A stretch of DNA of 55,132 nt, taken from assembly GCA_021604865.1 (NCBI GenBank), contig BQJU01000048.1, forward strand, positions 1 through 55,132, read 5' to 3'. The DNA is from Saprospiraceae bacterium (GTDB taxonomy: Bacteria > Bacteroidota > Bacteroidia > Chitinophagales > Saprospiraceae). Below, in pieces: positions 44,212-53,611 of the stretch (position 1 is the first letter of the stretch; each line of letters opens with the position of its first letter). The notes beneath the pieces were generated by a model. That model searched no databases. It was not told where the DNA came from and saw nothing but the letters and a program-made list of their open reading frames with translations. The position numbers and the translations under genes are program-made.

Positions 44212-45048
44212 TCAAAAAACAAGCTTCGTCCCCTGCTGCGCAGTCTCTACCTCCGGCAAAATCTCGCAACTGTCCCAATAGCCGGTTTCTAGCGTTTTTG
44301 CGTAAGCCAAAGGCAGCTGGTGTTGTTGCATCAATTGAGCAGTTAATTCATGGTCGTATTCAAAAGAATGGTGAGAGAATAGAATCTTGCCTTCAGGGCG
44401 CTTTTCCAGGATCATATACCACACCTGGCTAGTACCGTCATTGGCAGGCATACCGATTACGCCGGGGTTCAGCCAAAATTTGCCGGATTGCTCCTCATGG
44501 AAAGGTAATCCGCAGTGACCGGCCAAAATGAGATCAGATTGAGTTTTGTTGAAGTTCTGCGCTTTTATTGGCCAGGGCGTAGACTTAAAGATGTATTCCG
44601 AAGTTTCAAAATAAGAACCATGCACCACCAAACCAGAAAGTCCGGCATAGGTGAAGCGAAGAAAATCTGGCAATTGTTTCATCCAATCAATTGATTGAGC
44701 ACTAAGCATTTCCTGCGCATAGGGATACCACTGCCTGGAAAAAACATCACAACGGCCACCGGCTGTGAAATCACAACCGCAATCGTCACCGCCTTCTCGC
44801 AACTGGATTTCTACATTTCCTGCAATACAGTGGATGCCCCAATCCAGAACCAACTGCACACATTCCTCCGGCTGGGCGCAATAAGCCACCACATCACCGG
44901 TACAGATGGTATTGCCTGATGGAATTGCCAGCGTTTTAGCAATTTCCTGCATGCGGTTCAGCGCCTGGAGGTTGCTGTATACCCCGCCAAAAACCAAAAT
45001 TTTCCCTTCCAGTATGCCGATCTCTTTAGTCACTTTCTGTCTTTCCAT
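44212..45048 (-). CDS. Metallophosphoesterase-fold protein with altered metal motifs
   Basis: 278 aa. The calcineurin-like fold is recognisable from T-G-D-V-V-A-Y-C, V-V-H-G-S, A-G-H-C-G-L-P-F and L-N-P-G-V-I-G-M-P. However, the first metal motif (normally G-D-x-H) reads F-G-G-V-Y-S-N, losing both Asp and His, and the G-N-H-D/E motif reads G-N-V-E. In between is a Cys-rich insertion, D-D-C-G-C-D-F. I recall bacterial relatives with this same set of changes, so it is a subfamily rather than a broken gene; it may use one metal or bind nucleotides without hydrolysis. The start overlaps the upstream symporter gene by 23 bp, implying tight coupling. Confidence 0.7.
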   Translation of the reverse strand: MERQKVTKEIGILEGKILVFGGVYSNLQALNRMQEIAKTLAIPSGNTICTGDVVAYCAQPEECVQLVLDWGIHCIAGNVEIQLREGGDDCGCDFTAGGRCDVFSRQWYPYAQEMLSAQSIDWMKQLPDFLRFTYAGLSGLVVHGSYFETSEYIFKSTPWPIKAQNFNKTQSDLILAGHCGLPFHEEQSGKFWLNPGVIGMPANDGTSQVWYMILEKRPEGKILFSHHSFEYDHELTAQLMQQHQLPLAYAKTLETGYWDSCEILPEVETAQQGTKLVF

Positions 45049-46390
45049 TACGCATCAAAAGTATAGGTCCAAAAAATAAGCTAAAACACAATACGGTACC
45101 CCAAATATTGGAGGCCAACAAGTCGGCGTATTTTCCGTCAAAATAAATCAATCTTTCCGGAAAAGTGCCTGTTGCCAGCAGAATACCAATCAATACCCCA
45201 CTGCCCACCGATAGGTAAAAGGACAATTTCGGAGGCTTCAATTTCCAAAACAAAAATACCGGCGCCAGGCCAATCACCATGGTACCGCTAATCGTCGTAG
45301 CGGAAAGAATTTCCGGACCGGCAAAGATCGGCAAGGTGCCCAAAATAGTCAACAATACCATCATCAACCTCCCTCGCTTTACCGTTTGGTGTTTTTTGTT
45401 GCCCAGGTCAATGACGATCAGCTTGGAAAACGAGGAGAAGGCCGAATCAAGGGTAGATGCAGCTGAGGTAACCATGATAAAGTTCATGGCCAACATACCC
45501 GCCAATCCCAGCAGTTTACTGACCTCTACCGCCGCCTGTCCCTGCAATCCGGCAAACTGGGCATAAATGCCAATAAAACTAAAAGCAGTGATGCAAAAAA
45601 AGCCAATCAACGCTGCCCATAGGAAGCTGATCAAAGTGGTTTTGGGATTGCTGATAAATCCCCGATCCGTCATTACAGAATCGTGAAAGGGATAACTGAA
45701 GACCTGAATCAGGGCCGCAAAAAGCAGGTTCAAACCACCCGCCATCTCCCAGCTGCCGGAGTGCACAAATTTTATCACCCCACCGCCCTTAGGCAGGATA
45801 AACCCCAATAATACAAACAACAACAAGCCAAATAAGATCATCTGAATGGCATCGGTCAGCAAGGAACTGCGCAGGCCTCCCTTCAGCGTATAGGCCAGCG
45901 TCAGACCGGTAAAAACCAGGATGGAAGCGTAATAACTGCTACTGCCCGCATCTCCGAAGTAACTGCCAATCACCATCGTATTGGACCAAACTTCATTAAA
46001 CAACCGAAAGCCAACCAGAAGAGAGAAAATCACCACAGCGCTGCGCCCAAATCGACGCTGCAAAAAGTGATGGATACTTTGAAATCCACCCTTTACCCTC
46101 ATTTGGTAAATAACGATGCCTGCTACCACAAAAGAAAGGTAATACACCGCATAGGCCACGCCTCCTACAAAACCAAATTGTAACCCCAGATTGGCCGCAT
46201 TGGTGATGGATTTGGCAAATATCCAGGAGATCACCAGACTACTGGTAAGCATAAAAACGCCTGGCTGTTTACCCTTGGCAGAGAGGGCCGAGAAAAACTC
46301 AGCTACCGTCCGCGAAACCGGTGCGATCCAGAAAAAAGCCAATCCCGATACCAGGATAATCAGCCACTGTAGTTGTATTGCGTCTAACAT
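45026..46390 (-). CDS. Sodium:solute symporter (SSS family)
   Basis: 454 aa with 12-13 transmembrane segments. The core G-Y-L/G-G-L-R-S-S-L-L-T-D-A-I-Q-M-I-L-F motif, between helices four and five, is the family signature (A-x-x-G-G-x-x-x-x-x-x-T-D-x-x-Q), and a serine/threonine-rich S-A-A-S-T-L-D-S-A-F-S-S lies near the Na2 site. The family imports sugars, proline, pantothenate or vitamins with sodium; the substrate here is not evident. It overlaps the metallophosphoesterase gene by 23 bp, so the two likely act together. Downstream genes of the SusCD pair lie on the same strand and could supply a nutrient. Confidence 0.85.
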   Translation of the reverse strand: MLDAIQLQWLIILVSGLAFFWIAPVSRTVAEFFSALSAKGKQPGVFMLTSSLVISWIFAKSITNAANLGLQFGFVGGVAYAVYYLSFVVAGIVIYQMRVKGGFQSIHHFLQRRFGRSAVVIFSLLVGFRLFNEVWSNTMVIGSYFGDAGSSSYYASILVFTGLTLAYTLKGGLRSSLLTDAIQMILFGLLLFVLLGFILPKGGGVIKFVHSGSWEMAGGLNLLFAALIQVFSYPFHDSVMTDRGFISNPKTTLISFLWAALIGFFCITAFSFIGIYAQFAGLQGQAAVEVSKLLGLAGMLAMNFIMVTSAASTLDSAFSSFSKLIVIDLGNKKHQTVKRGRLMMVLLTILGTLPIFAGPEILSATTISGTMVIGLAPVFLFWKLKPPKLSFYLSVGSGVLIGILLATGTFPERLIYFDGKYADLLASNIWGTVLCFSLFFGPILLMRNGKTESD

Positions 46391-46426
46391 TTTATTTGGG
46401 TCCCTTTTTTATTTTTGTATCCGGTG

Positions 46427-46479
46427 GGGGCAACCCTCGTGGTTGCAATGGTACGGGCAACCACGAGGGTTGCCCGTAC
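46427..46479. repeat. Palindromic repeat with two alternative hairpins
   Basis: GGCAACCCTCGTGGTTGC (46429-46446) is perfectly complementary to GCAACCACGAGGGTTGCC (46457-46474). Alternatively GTACGGGCAACC (46451-46462) pairs perfectly with GGTTGCCCGTAC (46468-46479). The two folds exclude each other. It lies between the SusD stop and the symporter start and could act as terminator or attenuator. Confidence 0.7.
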
Positions 46480-46481
46480 GG

Positions 46482-47933
46482 TCAATTTATGTCCCACCAA
46501 ACAGGGGAATTAATACTATTTCCATTCCCAGCAGTAGCTGCATTAAAATTAGCGCTATTCAATGCACTTTCATCCGTCGGATATGGCATACGCACGGGAA
46601 TCAGCCCGTTGTTCAGGCTTGCTGAAATGGTCTTTAATTCCGGAAAACCGGTCCTCCTATAATCGATCCATCCTTCATAACCATTCACGATATTGGCGAT
46701 CCACTTTTGGGTCACAATCTTTTTGACATTCTCCATCTCGCTACCACCATACGCTGCCAATCCACTACTCAGGTAGGCCGCTGGTAAAGGTGTTTGCCAA
46801 TATTCAAAAGCCAGTTGGACCCCATTTTCGTAGAGCAATTGTGCGTCGGCAGATATCAAACCGCGCTCCGCCGCTTCGGCTAGCAGAAATTGGGTTTCCC
46901 ATGCCGTCAAAAAATTGGCATCCAGATCACCGGTGTGTTCCCTGAAAATGGTGCCTGTCAAGGAAAAGTCAGCGACAGAAATAGACGTTTGCGAAGCATC
47001 GGGGCCATTCAATAAACCCTTAAATTCCGTTTGAGTCGGATCATTACCTATAGGTCGAAACAATACCGCAATGCGGGGATCGTCATAAGCATTCAGCATT
47101 TCTTCCATAGTCTCCGACATGATAAACAGGTTAAAGTCTCCGGCTCTCAAAGTCGCCAATCTGAAATTATTGGGTTGCCCATCCGTAAAGTCGAAAGTGG
47201 CATTTTCAGCATTGGTTTTCATATAATCTCCGGCATCATAGATGGCTTGAAGCTGACCAGAAACATCCATCCGATCCGCAATGCGCAGGAGAAATTTAAT
47301 CTTCAGTGAATTGGCAAAAGTAATCCAGGCTGCCAGGTCGGCCTCAAATAAGATATCGCCCTCTAGTTGTTGATTGCCCGTATAGGCCTGGATGGCAGCA
47401 ATTCCCCGATCCAGGTTATCCAATATGCCATTGGCAGCAGTATAGATTTGCTCCTGCGCATCGTAGCGGGGCGTAATATTGCCCTCCTTCGCATCCAGCG
47501 CTTCAGCATAGGGCACGTCGCCATAAATATCGGTTAGTGCAGCAGTCATGTAGGCTTTCAATATCAGCGCCGGGCCTTCATAAACAGAAAAGCTGACCGG
47601 TTGGGTCCTGGCTTTTTCAAGAATGATTTCATTGTCGCGCAAATTGGTATAAAGCACCGGCCAGGGATTGCCCCCAAATTGAGGTTCGGTCAGGCTGTGG
47701 CGGTCAAAAAGATTGAAATCGATAGCCGTTAGGTATTGACCCAACAGGTTACCGGCCACAAAACCTTCATACGACATCTGCTCACCATAGTCATAGATGA
47801 CCTGACGCAGCAACAAGCCCGGCTGCACCTCAATTGGCGCATTCGGATTGGTATTGATGGCTTCAAAATCCTTGGTGCAGGCCGTTGCCAACAAGATGAC
47901 CAGCGTTGTGATGAGAAAATTTATCTTTTTCAT
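46482..47933 (-). CDS. SusD/RagB-family outer-membrane lipoprotein
   Basis: 483 aa. Lipobox L-L-A-T-A-C with C19, then the SusD opening F-E-A-I-N-T-N-P-N-A-P-I-E-V-Q-P. The protein continues with TPR-like helices (R-D-N-E-I-I-L-E-K-A, A-L-I-L-K-A-Y-M-T-A-A-L-T-D-I-Y-G-D-V-P-Y-A-E-A) and ends in the typical closing region (L-I-P-V-R-M-P-Y-P-T-D-E ... P-V-W-W-D), matching the SusD-like 2 subgroup. It sits as a lid on the SusC barrel, capturing oligosaccharide or peptide ligands at the surface. It follows susC by 324 bp on the same strand. No glycoside hydrolase or ECF sigma factor is adjacent, so the ligand cannot be guessed. Confidence 0.9.
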   Translation of the reverse strand: MKKINFLITTLVILLATACTKDFEAINTNPNAPIEVQPGLLLRQVIYDYGEQMSYEGFVAGNLLGQYLTAIDFNLFDRHSLTEPQFGGNPWPVLYTNLRDNEIILEKARTQPVSFSVYEGPALILKAYMTAALTDIYGDVPYAEALDAKEGNITPRYDAQEQIYTAANGILDNLDRGIAAIQAYTGNQQLEGDILFEADLAAWITFANSLKIKFLLRIADRMDVSGQLQAIYDAGDYMKTNAENATFDFTDGQPNNFRLATLRAGDFNLFIMSETMEEMLNAYDDPRIAVLFRPIGNDPTQTEFKGLLNGPDASQTSISVADFSLTGTIFREHTGDLDANFLTAWETQFLLAEAAERGLISADAQLLYENGVQLAFEYWQTPLPAAYLSSGLAAYGGSEMENVKKIVTQKWIANIVNGYEGWIDYRRTGFPELKTISASLNNGLIPVRMPYPTDESALNSANFNAATAGNGNSINSPVWWDIN

Positions 47934-48257
47934 AATTTAAGTATTGCAATTGAATTAAAATGTGATCTATACAGTCCAACCTTCAAGGTTTTAAAAACTC
48001 GGAAGGTCTTTTCTATAAGGGGCCTCCCTGCGGGCGCTACGTTTCGTAGTTCGCTATTCGCTCAGCCCTGCGGGCCCCTGGCTGCACCAGGGCTACTGCA
48101 CATCGCTAGGCCAACATGCCTCACCATCGGCTTTATCTTTATAAAACCTAATCTCGACGAGCCAGAACAAAAAAAGAAGGAATGAACACTGAAATACTGA
48201 AGAAAAATTTGTTCCCTCTGATATCTCTGCCCCTCCATTACCTCCGCGTCCCATATT
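47934..48257. other. SusC-SusD intergenic region with GC-rich palindromes
   Basis: SusCD pairs usually have short gaps; this one is 324 bp. Segment 48018-48110 is full of GC-rich inverted bits (CCTGCGGGC, CCCTGGCTGCACCAGGG), resembling a dispersed repeat insertion. No gene is seen. Confidence 0.4.
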
Positions 48258-51200
48258 CTAAAAGTTGAACCCCAGTTTCACCCCCAAACTTCTCGTGGTA
48301 GCATAAGACATATCCTCCACGCCACTGACAAATTTCTGGCCCTGTACAGCCAATTGTTCCGGATCGAAATGGGGAATATCACTGAGGGCAAACAGGTTTC
48401 TACCAATCAAGGAAATATTCAGGGTTCTGCCATTACTCAAAAAACCGGTGTTGCTGTCTGATTTTAAGGTGTAACCAATCGAAAACTCCCGCAATTTCAC
48501 GTAAGTGCCCTCATAGGTATTGTTTTCTTCATGGTTCCGGTCGTAGTATTGGCGGTAATACTGCTCGGCAGTTACAGCAGTAGTATTGGCTTCCCATTTT
48601 GGCGTTTCGGCTGTGCCGGTATTGACGACTCCTTCTGCGACAATCCCGGTTTCCGGCCGATTTTCAGTCTCGATCAGCTGGCCACCCACTGCCGCCAGCG
48701 CAAGGGTACGAGATACCAATACGCCACCTTGACGCCAATCAATCAGAAAACTCATACTCCAGTTTTTATAGCGGAAATAATTGCTAATTCCCAGCATAAA
48801 ATCCGGATTATAATTACCAAGTAAGATCAGGTTATTGTCTACGACATAATTGCCATTTTCATCAATTACAAAATCGCCATTTTCATTCTTCAAATAACCG
48901 GTACCATACATATCTCCAATCCTTCCACCTTCCTCCACCTGAAACCAGACGGTTTGATTTACATTGTCATACACTCTGGAATAGGCCAGAGTCAATCGAT
49001 CCACCCCGTCCGGCAAGGATTCCACCGTAGCTATATTTCGACTAAAATTCAACATGACATCCCATTGAAAATTGGGCGTTTTTATGGGGGTAATGCCCGC
49101 TAGAATTTCCACACCTTTTGACCGCACACCACCGCCATTGACGACCTGTTCGGTATATCCAGAAGAAATGGCAATGGGCAAGGAGATGATCTGGTTTTCA
49201 GTCAGGGCATTATAATAGGTTACATCAAACCGCAGGCGATCGTCAAAAAAACGGACGTCGCCACCCAATTCAAAAGAAGTCGTTTTTTCCGGCAATAACC
49301 CTGCATTGGCTACAGTAGACTGGTCGCTAAAGGTCGGTTGGGCATTGTAAGGTGTTTGAGCAATAAAAGCACCGGTGGTCTGATATGGATCGGTATCATT
49401 ACCCACCTGTGCCCAGCTTGCTCTCAGTTTGGCAAAAGAAAAACCTTCGGGTAAATCCACTACATTTGACACAATAAAACTCCCTGAAACCGAGGGATAA
49501 AAGAAAGAGGCATTGTCTGTAGAAATAGGCGTAGCTAGTGCACTCGACCAGTCATTCCTGCCGGTAATATCCAGATAGAGGAAGCCTTTGTAGCCGAGTT
49601 TTGCAATGCCATACAGACTGTTGATTCGCTTTTTAGTTTCATACTCAAAAATTTCCAGCGGTGAAGCGGCATTTGACAGATTAAACACCCCCGGCTGAGC
49701 CAGTGAAGTAGCCTGGGTTTGTACCGTAGCGGCCTCCCGGTCCATGCGATTGCCACCCACGGAAAAGTCAATCGCAAAGTCGCCGAAAGACTGATTGTAA
49801 TTCAATAATAAGTCAGTATTATTTTCCCGAAAAAAGACGCTGTGCTCAGCATAAGCCCCATTGATAAACCGATTGGAGCTAAAAGCCCGCCGAAATTCCC
49901 TCAATTCATTGGAATAATCCATTCCGCTGCGTAATGTCAGGCTCAGGTGATCCGTAAAGTCATAGGATGCTGCAATATTTCCAAATACCCGATCGCGATT
50001 AAAAGCGTTGCGATTTTCCAACAGAATAAAATAGGGATTGTCAAAAAAGGTATAGTTAAAAGAGTATTGCTGTACATCCGTCAGGCCGGGCTGCCAGTAA
50101 TCTTTGAGGTGGTCGATATTTAGCGATCTCGGTCCCCAGGCCACCAATGAATAATTCACATTTTCGGAGCCATATCCATTTGCCGGACGGTTATCGCTCT
50201 GGCTGTTTACATAGTTGACTGCGGAGGTAATTCTGAGTTGTGCAATAGGTTGAAAAGTAAACCTGGCAGCAACAGTTTTACGATCGAGATTAACACCTGG
50301 AATGATTGATTCGCTCCATAAATCAGTGAGCGACAAACGGAAATGCCCTTTGTCAAAACCTGAAGAGATGGACAGGTTATTGAAAGTACTGATGCCCGTT
50401 TTGTAAAAATCTTTCAAATTATCAGGATGGCTATTGAAGGCAGTAGGGGTGATCGGCAAGCCACCGTGTACCGCTATATCGCCCCCTCTGACCACCCGGC
50501 CATCCGGTAGTGCAACCGGGCTATCGAATTGAGGAATCAAAATCCCCTGGTCCAATGCCGGTCCCCAACTATAGGTAATGTTGTCGTTAGTTCCTCCGCC
50601 CAGGCCATCTACAAATTCAAACTGGCCAGAGTTGCCCTGCCCGAATTTATGCTGAAATTCCGGCAATTGGAAGGGCCTTTCTACAAATGTAGTAGAATTG
50701 AAGCTGATGCCTAGCCCCTGGTGTTCCGATCCATCTTTGGTGGTAATAATGATCACCCCATTTGAAGCACGGGTACCATAAAGCGCTGCTGCACTAGGCC
50801 CCTTCAACACGGTCACCGAAGCAATATCGTCAGGGTTGACCTCCATCCCGCCATTGCCAAAGTCAACTTCCTGGAAACCAGCGGCAGCATCGTTGGTAAA
50901 ATTGACAATCGAGTTATTATTGATCGGCGTACCATCCACTACAAATAAGGGGTTATTGTTCGTAAAAGAAGCTTCTCCGCGAATGGTGATTTTCGAAGTA
51001 GAGCCTACACCTGTAGCACCTTGACTGACCGTTACACCAGCCACTCTACCTGCTAGATTGTCGACAAAATTGGCTGACTTTACTTCGGAAACCTCTTTGG
51101 CGCTAAGACTTTGCACGGCATAGCCAAGGTCTTTGGTTTTCCGTTCCAGTCCGAGTGCAGTAATAACCACTTCATTTAAGACCGACGTAGCCGTCAGCAA

Positions 51201-51479
51201 AGAAATATCGATATTGCTGCGACCATTGATGGCCTCTTCCTGTGCTGCATAACCGATAAAACTGAAAACCAAGATGGCATCATGCATTGTCAGTTTGAGG
51301 GTATAATTCCCACCTACATCCGTAATAGTGCCATTGGACGTCCCTTTTTCTACAATACTAACCCCTGGCAACAGCTCACCTGATAGTCCATCTTTAACGG
51401 TTCCGGTAATTGTCATATTTTGAGCAAAAGTCATGCTTAGCATTAAGCAAAAACATAGACTTGTAAATAGTCTTTTCAT
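48258..51479 (-). CDS. SusC/RagA-family TonB-dependent transporter
   Basis: 1073 aa. Signal peptide (S-L-C-F-C-L-M-L-S-M-T-F-A-Q), then a carboxypeptidase-D-like regulatory domain (I-T-G-T-V-K-D-G-L-S-G-E-L-L-P-G-V-S), the plug domain with the SusC/RagA signature L-F-V-V-D-G-T-P-I-N-N-N-S, and a 22-strand barrel ending in L-G-V-K-L-G-F-N-F. It imports the substrate captured by SusD through the outer membrane with energy from TonB. The two form the standard Bacteroidota nutrient-uptake complex. No N-terminal secretin/TonB (STN) signalling domain is present, so it probably does not control its own sigma factor. ATG at 51479. Confidence 0.95.
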   Translation of the reverse strand: MKRLFTSLCFCLMLSMTFAQNMTITGTVKDGLSGELLPGVSIVEKGTSNGTITDVGGNYTLKLTMHDAILVFSFIGYAAQEEAINGRSNIDISLLTATSVLNEVVITALGLERKTKDLGYAVQSLSAKEVSEVKSANFVDNLAGRVAGVTVSQGATGVGSTSKITIRGEASFTNNNPLFVVDGTPINNNSIVNFTNDAAAGFQEVDFGNGGMEVNPDDIASVTVLKGPSAAALYGTRASNGVIIITTKDGSEHQGLGISFNSTTFVERPFQLPEFQHKFGQGNSGQFEFVDGLGGGTNDNITYSWGPALDQGILIPQFDSPVALPDGRVVRGGDIAVHGGLPITPTAFNSHPDNLKDFYKTGISTFNNLSISSGFDKGHFRLSLTDLWSESIIPGVNLDRKTVAARFTFQPIAQLRITSAVNYVNSQSDNRPANGYGSENVNYSLVAWGPRSLNIDHLKDYWQPGLTDVQQYSFNYTFFDNPYFILLENRNAFNRDRVFGNIAASYDFTDHLSLTLRSGMDYSNELREFRRAFSSNRFINGAYAEHSVFFRENNTDLLLNYNQSFGDFAIDFSVGGNRMDREAATVQTQATSLAQPGVFNLSNAASPLEIFEYETKKRINSLYGIAKLGYKGFLYLDITGRNDWSSALATPISTDNASFFYPSVSGSFIVSNVVDLPEGFSFAKLRASWAQVGNDTDPYQTTGAFIAQTPYNAQPTFSDQSTVANAGLLPEKTTSFELGGDVRFFDDRLRFDVTYYNALTENQIISLPIAISSGYTEQVVNGGGVRSKGVEILAGITPIKTPNFQWDVMLNFSRNIATVESLPDGVDRLTLAYSRVYDNVNQTVWFQVEEGGRIGDMYGTGYLKNENGDFVIDENGNYVVDNNLILLGNYNPDFMLGISNYFRYKNWSMSFLIDWRQGGVLVSRTLALAAVGGQLIETENRPETGIVAEGVVNTGTAETPKWEANTTAVTAEQYYRQYYDRNHEENNTYEGTYVKLREFSIGYTLKSDSNTGFLSNGRTLNISLIGRNLFALSDIPHFDPEQLAVQGQKFVSGVEDMSYATTRSLGVKLGFNF

Positions 51480-51595
51480 GCTGATAAATTATTGAGCAGT
51501 ACATTCAATGTCGGGTTATTTCTATGCATGAACATAGCATTTCAGGCTTCGCACTGCCGATTGAAAAAATGAAAGATGATAAGGGAAGAAGAGTC

Positions 51596-52360
51596 TCAAC
51601 AAGGAGGTGCCCGTAAAGGAGCGTCGGTTATCAGAGGTGTTATCGCATAAGTTTGTTGATATACCGCTCCAGATTGATGACTGGTGACGAGGATATTCAA
51701 TAGCTGTCTACGCAAGAGGTTTCGCTCCGGCAAACTAGCCAGGTAGTAGCTAAAGTCTGTGGATTGGTCAATATCGCCATAATAACCCAACCAGCAAAGT
51801 TCCTCAACAAAGGTTAGGGCATAATTTTGCCAGGTGCTTTGCAATTCTGCTGACTCCCAGGATAACTCGACAAATTGTTGGCGATGATAAGCTGATTTGC
51901 TGATGCCAATCAGGTATACGCCGCCATCAAATGCCGGTCCTAGTACCAGGTTTTTATCATGGAGTTGATGGTGGGCTTCGAGCAGGAGTTGAGTCGTTAT
52001 ATCCGGGCAATCATTGCCAATGGAAAGGACCCGTTTAAATCCAAGTGCAAACACCTCTTCTATGGCATTTGCCAGACGTTGGCCAAAGGTATGCCCATTT
52101 TGATCATCACTATATTTGACAATAACCGGCAGGTGAGTCTTGTGGGCCGTTTCTATGGTATGGCTGATCAGGCGATCAGCAATTTGTATATTACCTATAC
52201 GGCCAGCCTGAGGATAAAAAGTTTTCGCACTGGCTTCCTCACCTGGTGTACGACTAAATACCAGAATAACAGTATCTTGCCCCTCTTCCTTATTGGAATG
52301 GACATCAGGCTTTCTTTGGGCCCTATTGACGGGTAATATATTTTCTTGCCAGGTGTTCAC
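51596..52360 (-). CDS. DUF2064/TIGR04282-type glycosyltransferase-fold protein
   Basis: 254 aa, GTG start (no in-frame ATG precedes the domain). It shows the family pattern T-V-I-L-V-F-S-R-T-P-G-x-E-x-x-A-K-T-F near the N terminus, L-S-I-G-N-D-C-P-D-I-T in the middle and L-G-P-A-F-D-G-G-V-Y-L-I-G-I. The fold is the GT-A nucleotidyl/glycosyltransferase type; the acidic N-D-C-P-D would bind metal-nucleotide. Such proteins accompany arsenic, radical-SAM or lipid loci in many bacteria, but the reaction is not established. Cytoplasmic. The upstream basic segment (M-N-T-W-Q-E-N-I-L-P-V-N-R-A-Q-R-K) is unusual, so the true start could be further in. Confidence 0.8.
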   Translation of the reverse strand: MNTWQENILPVNRAQRKPDVHSNKEEGQDTVILVFSRTPGEEASAKTFYPQAGRIGNIQIADRLISHTIETAHKTHLPVIVKYSDDQNGHTFGQRLANAIEEVFALGFKRVLSIGNDCPDITTQLLLEAHHQLHDKNLVLGPAFDGGVYLIGISKSAYHRQQFVELSWESAELQSTWQNYALTFVEELCWLGYYGDIDQSTDFSYYLASLPERNLLRRQLLNILVTSHQSGAVYQQTYAITPLITDAPLRAPPC

Positions 52361-52664
52361 ATGTATACATGTTTGTCAAAGCCCCCTATTGATCAGATCT
52401 TTAATAATACGATCAAAATAAAGCATTCCTCTGGGAGCACACAAAGGTAAAGTTCAGGAATCAGGCTTAACTATCGTGGCCACGGCATTTTTCCACATTT
52501 TTTCATAACCAATAGGGCTTTTTCATCATATACGTAGAAAAACCATAATCCGGTTTGAGAGTTTGTTTCGAAATCCGGTGAATAGAAACACAATGTGACC
52601 GATCTCCATTTTACAGTCCATTTAATGCACCAAACTATTGTTGCAACAATTAATTTAAACAATA
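52361..52664. other. Divergent gap between DUF2064 and MscS genes
   Basis: No gene or clear repeat is seen. It must carry both promoters. A 63-codon minus-strand frame at 52471-52662 has no recognisable feature and is not called. Confidence 0.4.
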
Positions 52665-53540
52665 ATGAATTTAACCGAAATCCTGGAGTATAGCCTTTTT
52701 GATGTCGGAAGCTACACCCTCACTATCGGCAACCTACTTTTTGCGCTAATTATACTTTTGGGATCAAGGATGCTCTTGGGTTTCATTTACCGTACCTTTC
52801 TCAATAGATTTTTTACCCGTAGAAATATTGATGGAGGCCGACAGTTTGCAATTAAGGCATTTATCAAATACATTATTTACACCATTGCCCTTTTATGGGC
52901 GATGCAAACTGTTGGCATTCAATTATCCGTATTATGGGGAGGAGCAGCAGCTTTGTTGGTGGGGATTGGTTTAGGGTTACAACAAACTTTTAATGATCTA
53001 ATTTCAGGTATTATCTTACTTACCGAAGCAACGGTTGCCGTGGGTGATGTCGTTTCGGTAGGTGGAATCATTGGAACAGTAACCAATATAGGCATCCGAA
53101 CCTCCAAGGTGGAAACCCGGGACGCCATTTCTATCATCATTCCAAACTCAAAATTGGTGGTAGACAATGTGATCAATTGGAGCCATAACAGAACCCCTAC
53201 CCGATTCCAGGTTGCCGTCGGTGTAGCATATAGCTCTGACATTAAATTGGTTTCTTCTTTATTACTGGAAGCCGTTGAAGATCATGTGGAAGTTTTAAAG
53301 GTCCCTGCTCCTAGGGTTCAGTTCAAGGATTTTGGCAATTCCTCGCTGGATTTTGAAATTAATTTTTTCACAGTAGAATATTTAGGTGTAGAGCAAGTTA
53401 AAAGCAACATACGTTTCCGCATCATGGAGTTATTCAGGGAACACAACATTGAAATACCGTTTCCTCAAAGAGATTTGTGGCTAAAAAATGCGCCCTTTTT
53501 AACACAACAAGGCCATGACCAACATGCTGAGGCCGAATAA
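52665..53540 (+). CDS. mscS: Small-conductance mechanosensitive channel (MscS family)
   Basis: 291 aa, the size of E. coli MscS. Three N-terminal transmembrane helices at about 18-40, 60-85 and 88-118; the third, pore-lining one has the Gly/Ala packing pattern W-G-G-A-A-A-L-L-V-G-I-G-L-G-L-Q-Q-T-F-N-D-L-I-S-G. The beta domain follows (V-G-D-V-V-S-V-G-G-I-I-G-T-V-T-N-I-G-I-R-T-S-K-V-E-T-R-D), with I-I-I-P-N-S-K-L before the alpha/beta chamber and a C-terminal I-E-I-P-F-P-Q-R-D. It opens under membrane tension to release solutes during osmotic downshock. ATG at 52665; single gene, followed by a 71-bp gap. Confidence 0.93.
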   Translation: MNLTEILEYSLFDVGSYTLTIGNLLFALIILLGSRMLLGFIYRTFLNRFFTRRNIDGGRQFAIKAFIKYIIYTIALLWAMQTVGIQLSVLWGGAAALLVGIGLGLQQTFNDLISGIILLTEATVAVGDVVSVGGIIGTVTNIGIRTSKVETRDAISIIIPNSKLVVDNVINWSHNRTPTRFQVAVGVAYSSDIKLVSSLLLEAVEDHVEVLKVPAPRVQFKDFGNSSLDFEINFFTVEYLGVEQVKSNIRFRIMELFREHNIEIPFPQRDLWLKNAPFLTQQGHDQHAEAE

Positions 53541-53611
53541 GATTAAATTTCCACCATTGAATTTCTAAATTCTGGTAATTTGCATCAAAATACATAACAA
53601 AAAATTCAAAA

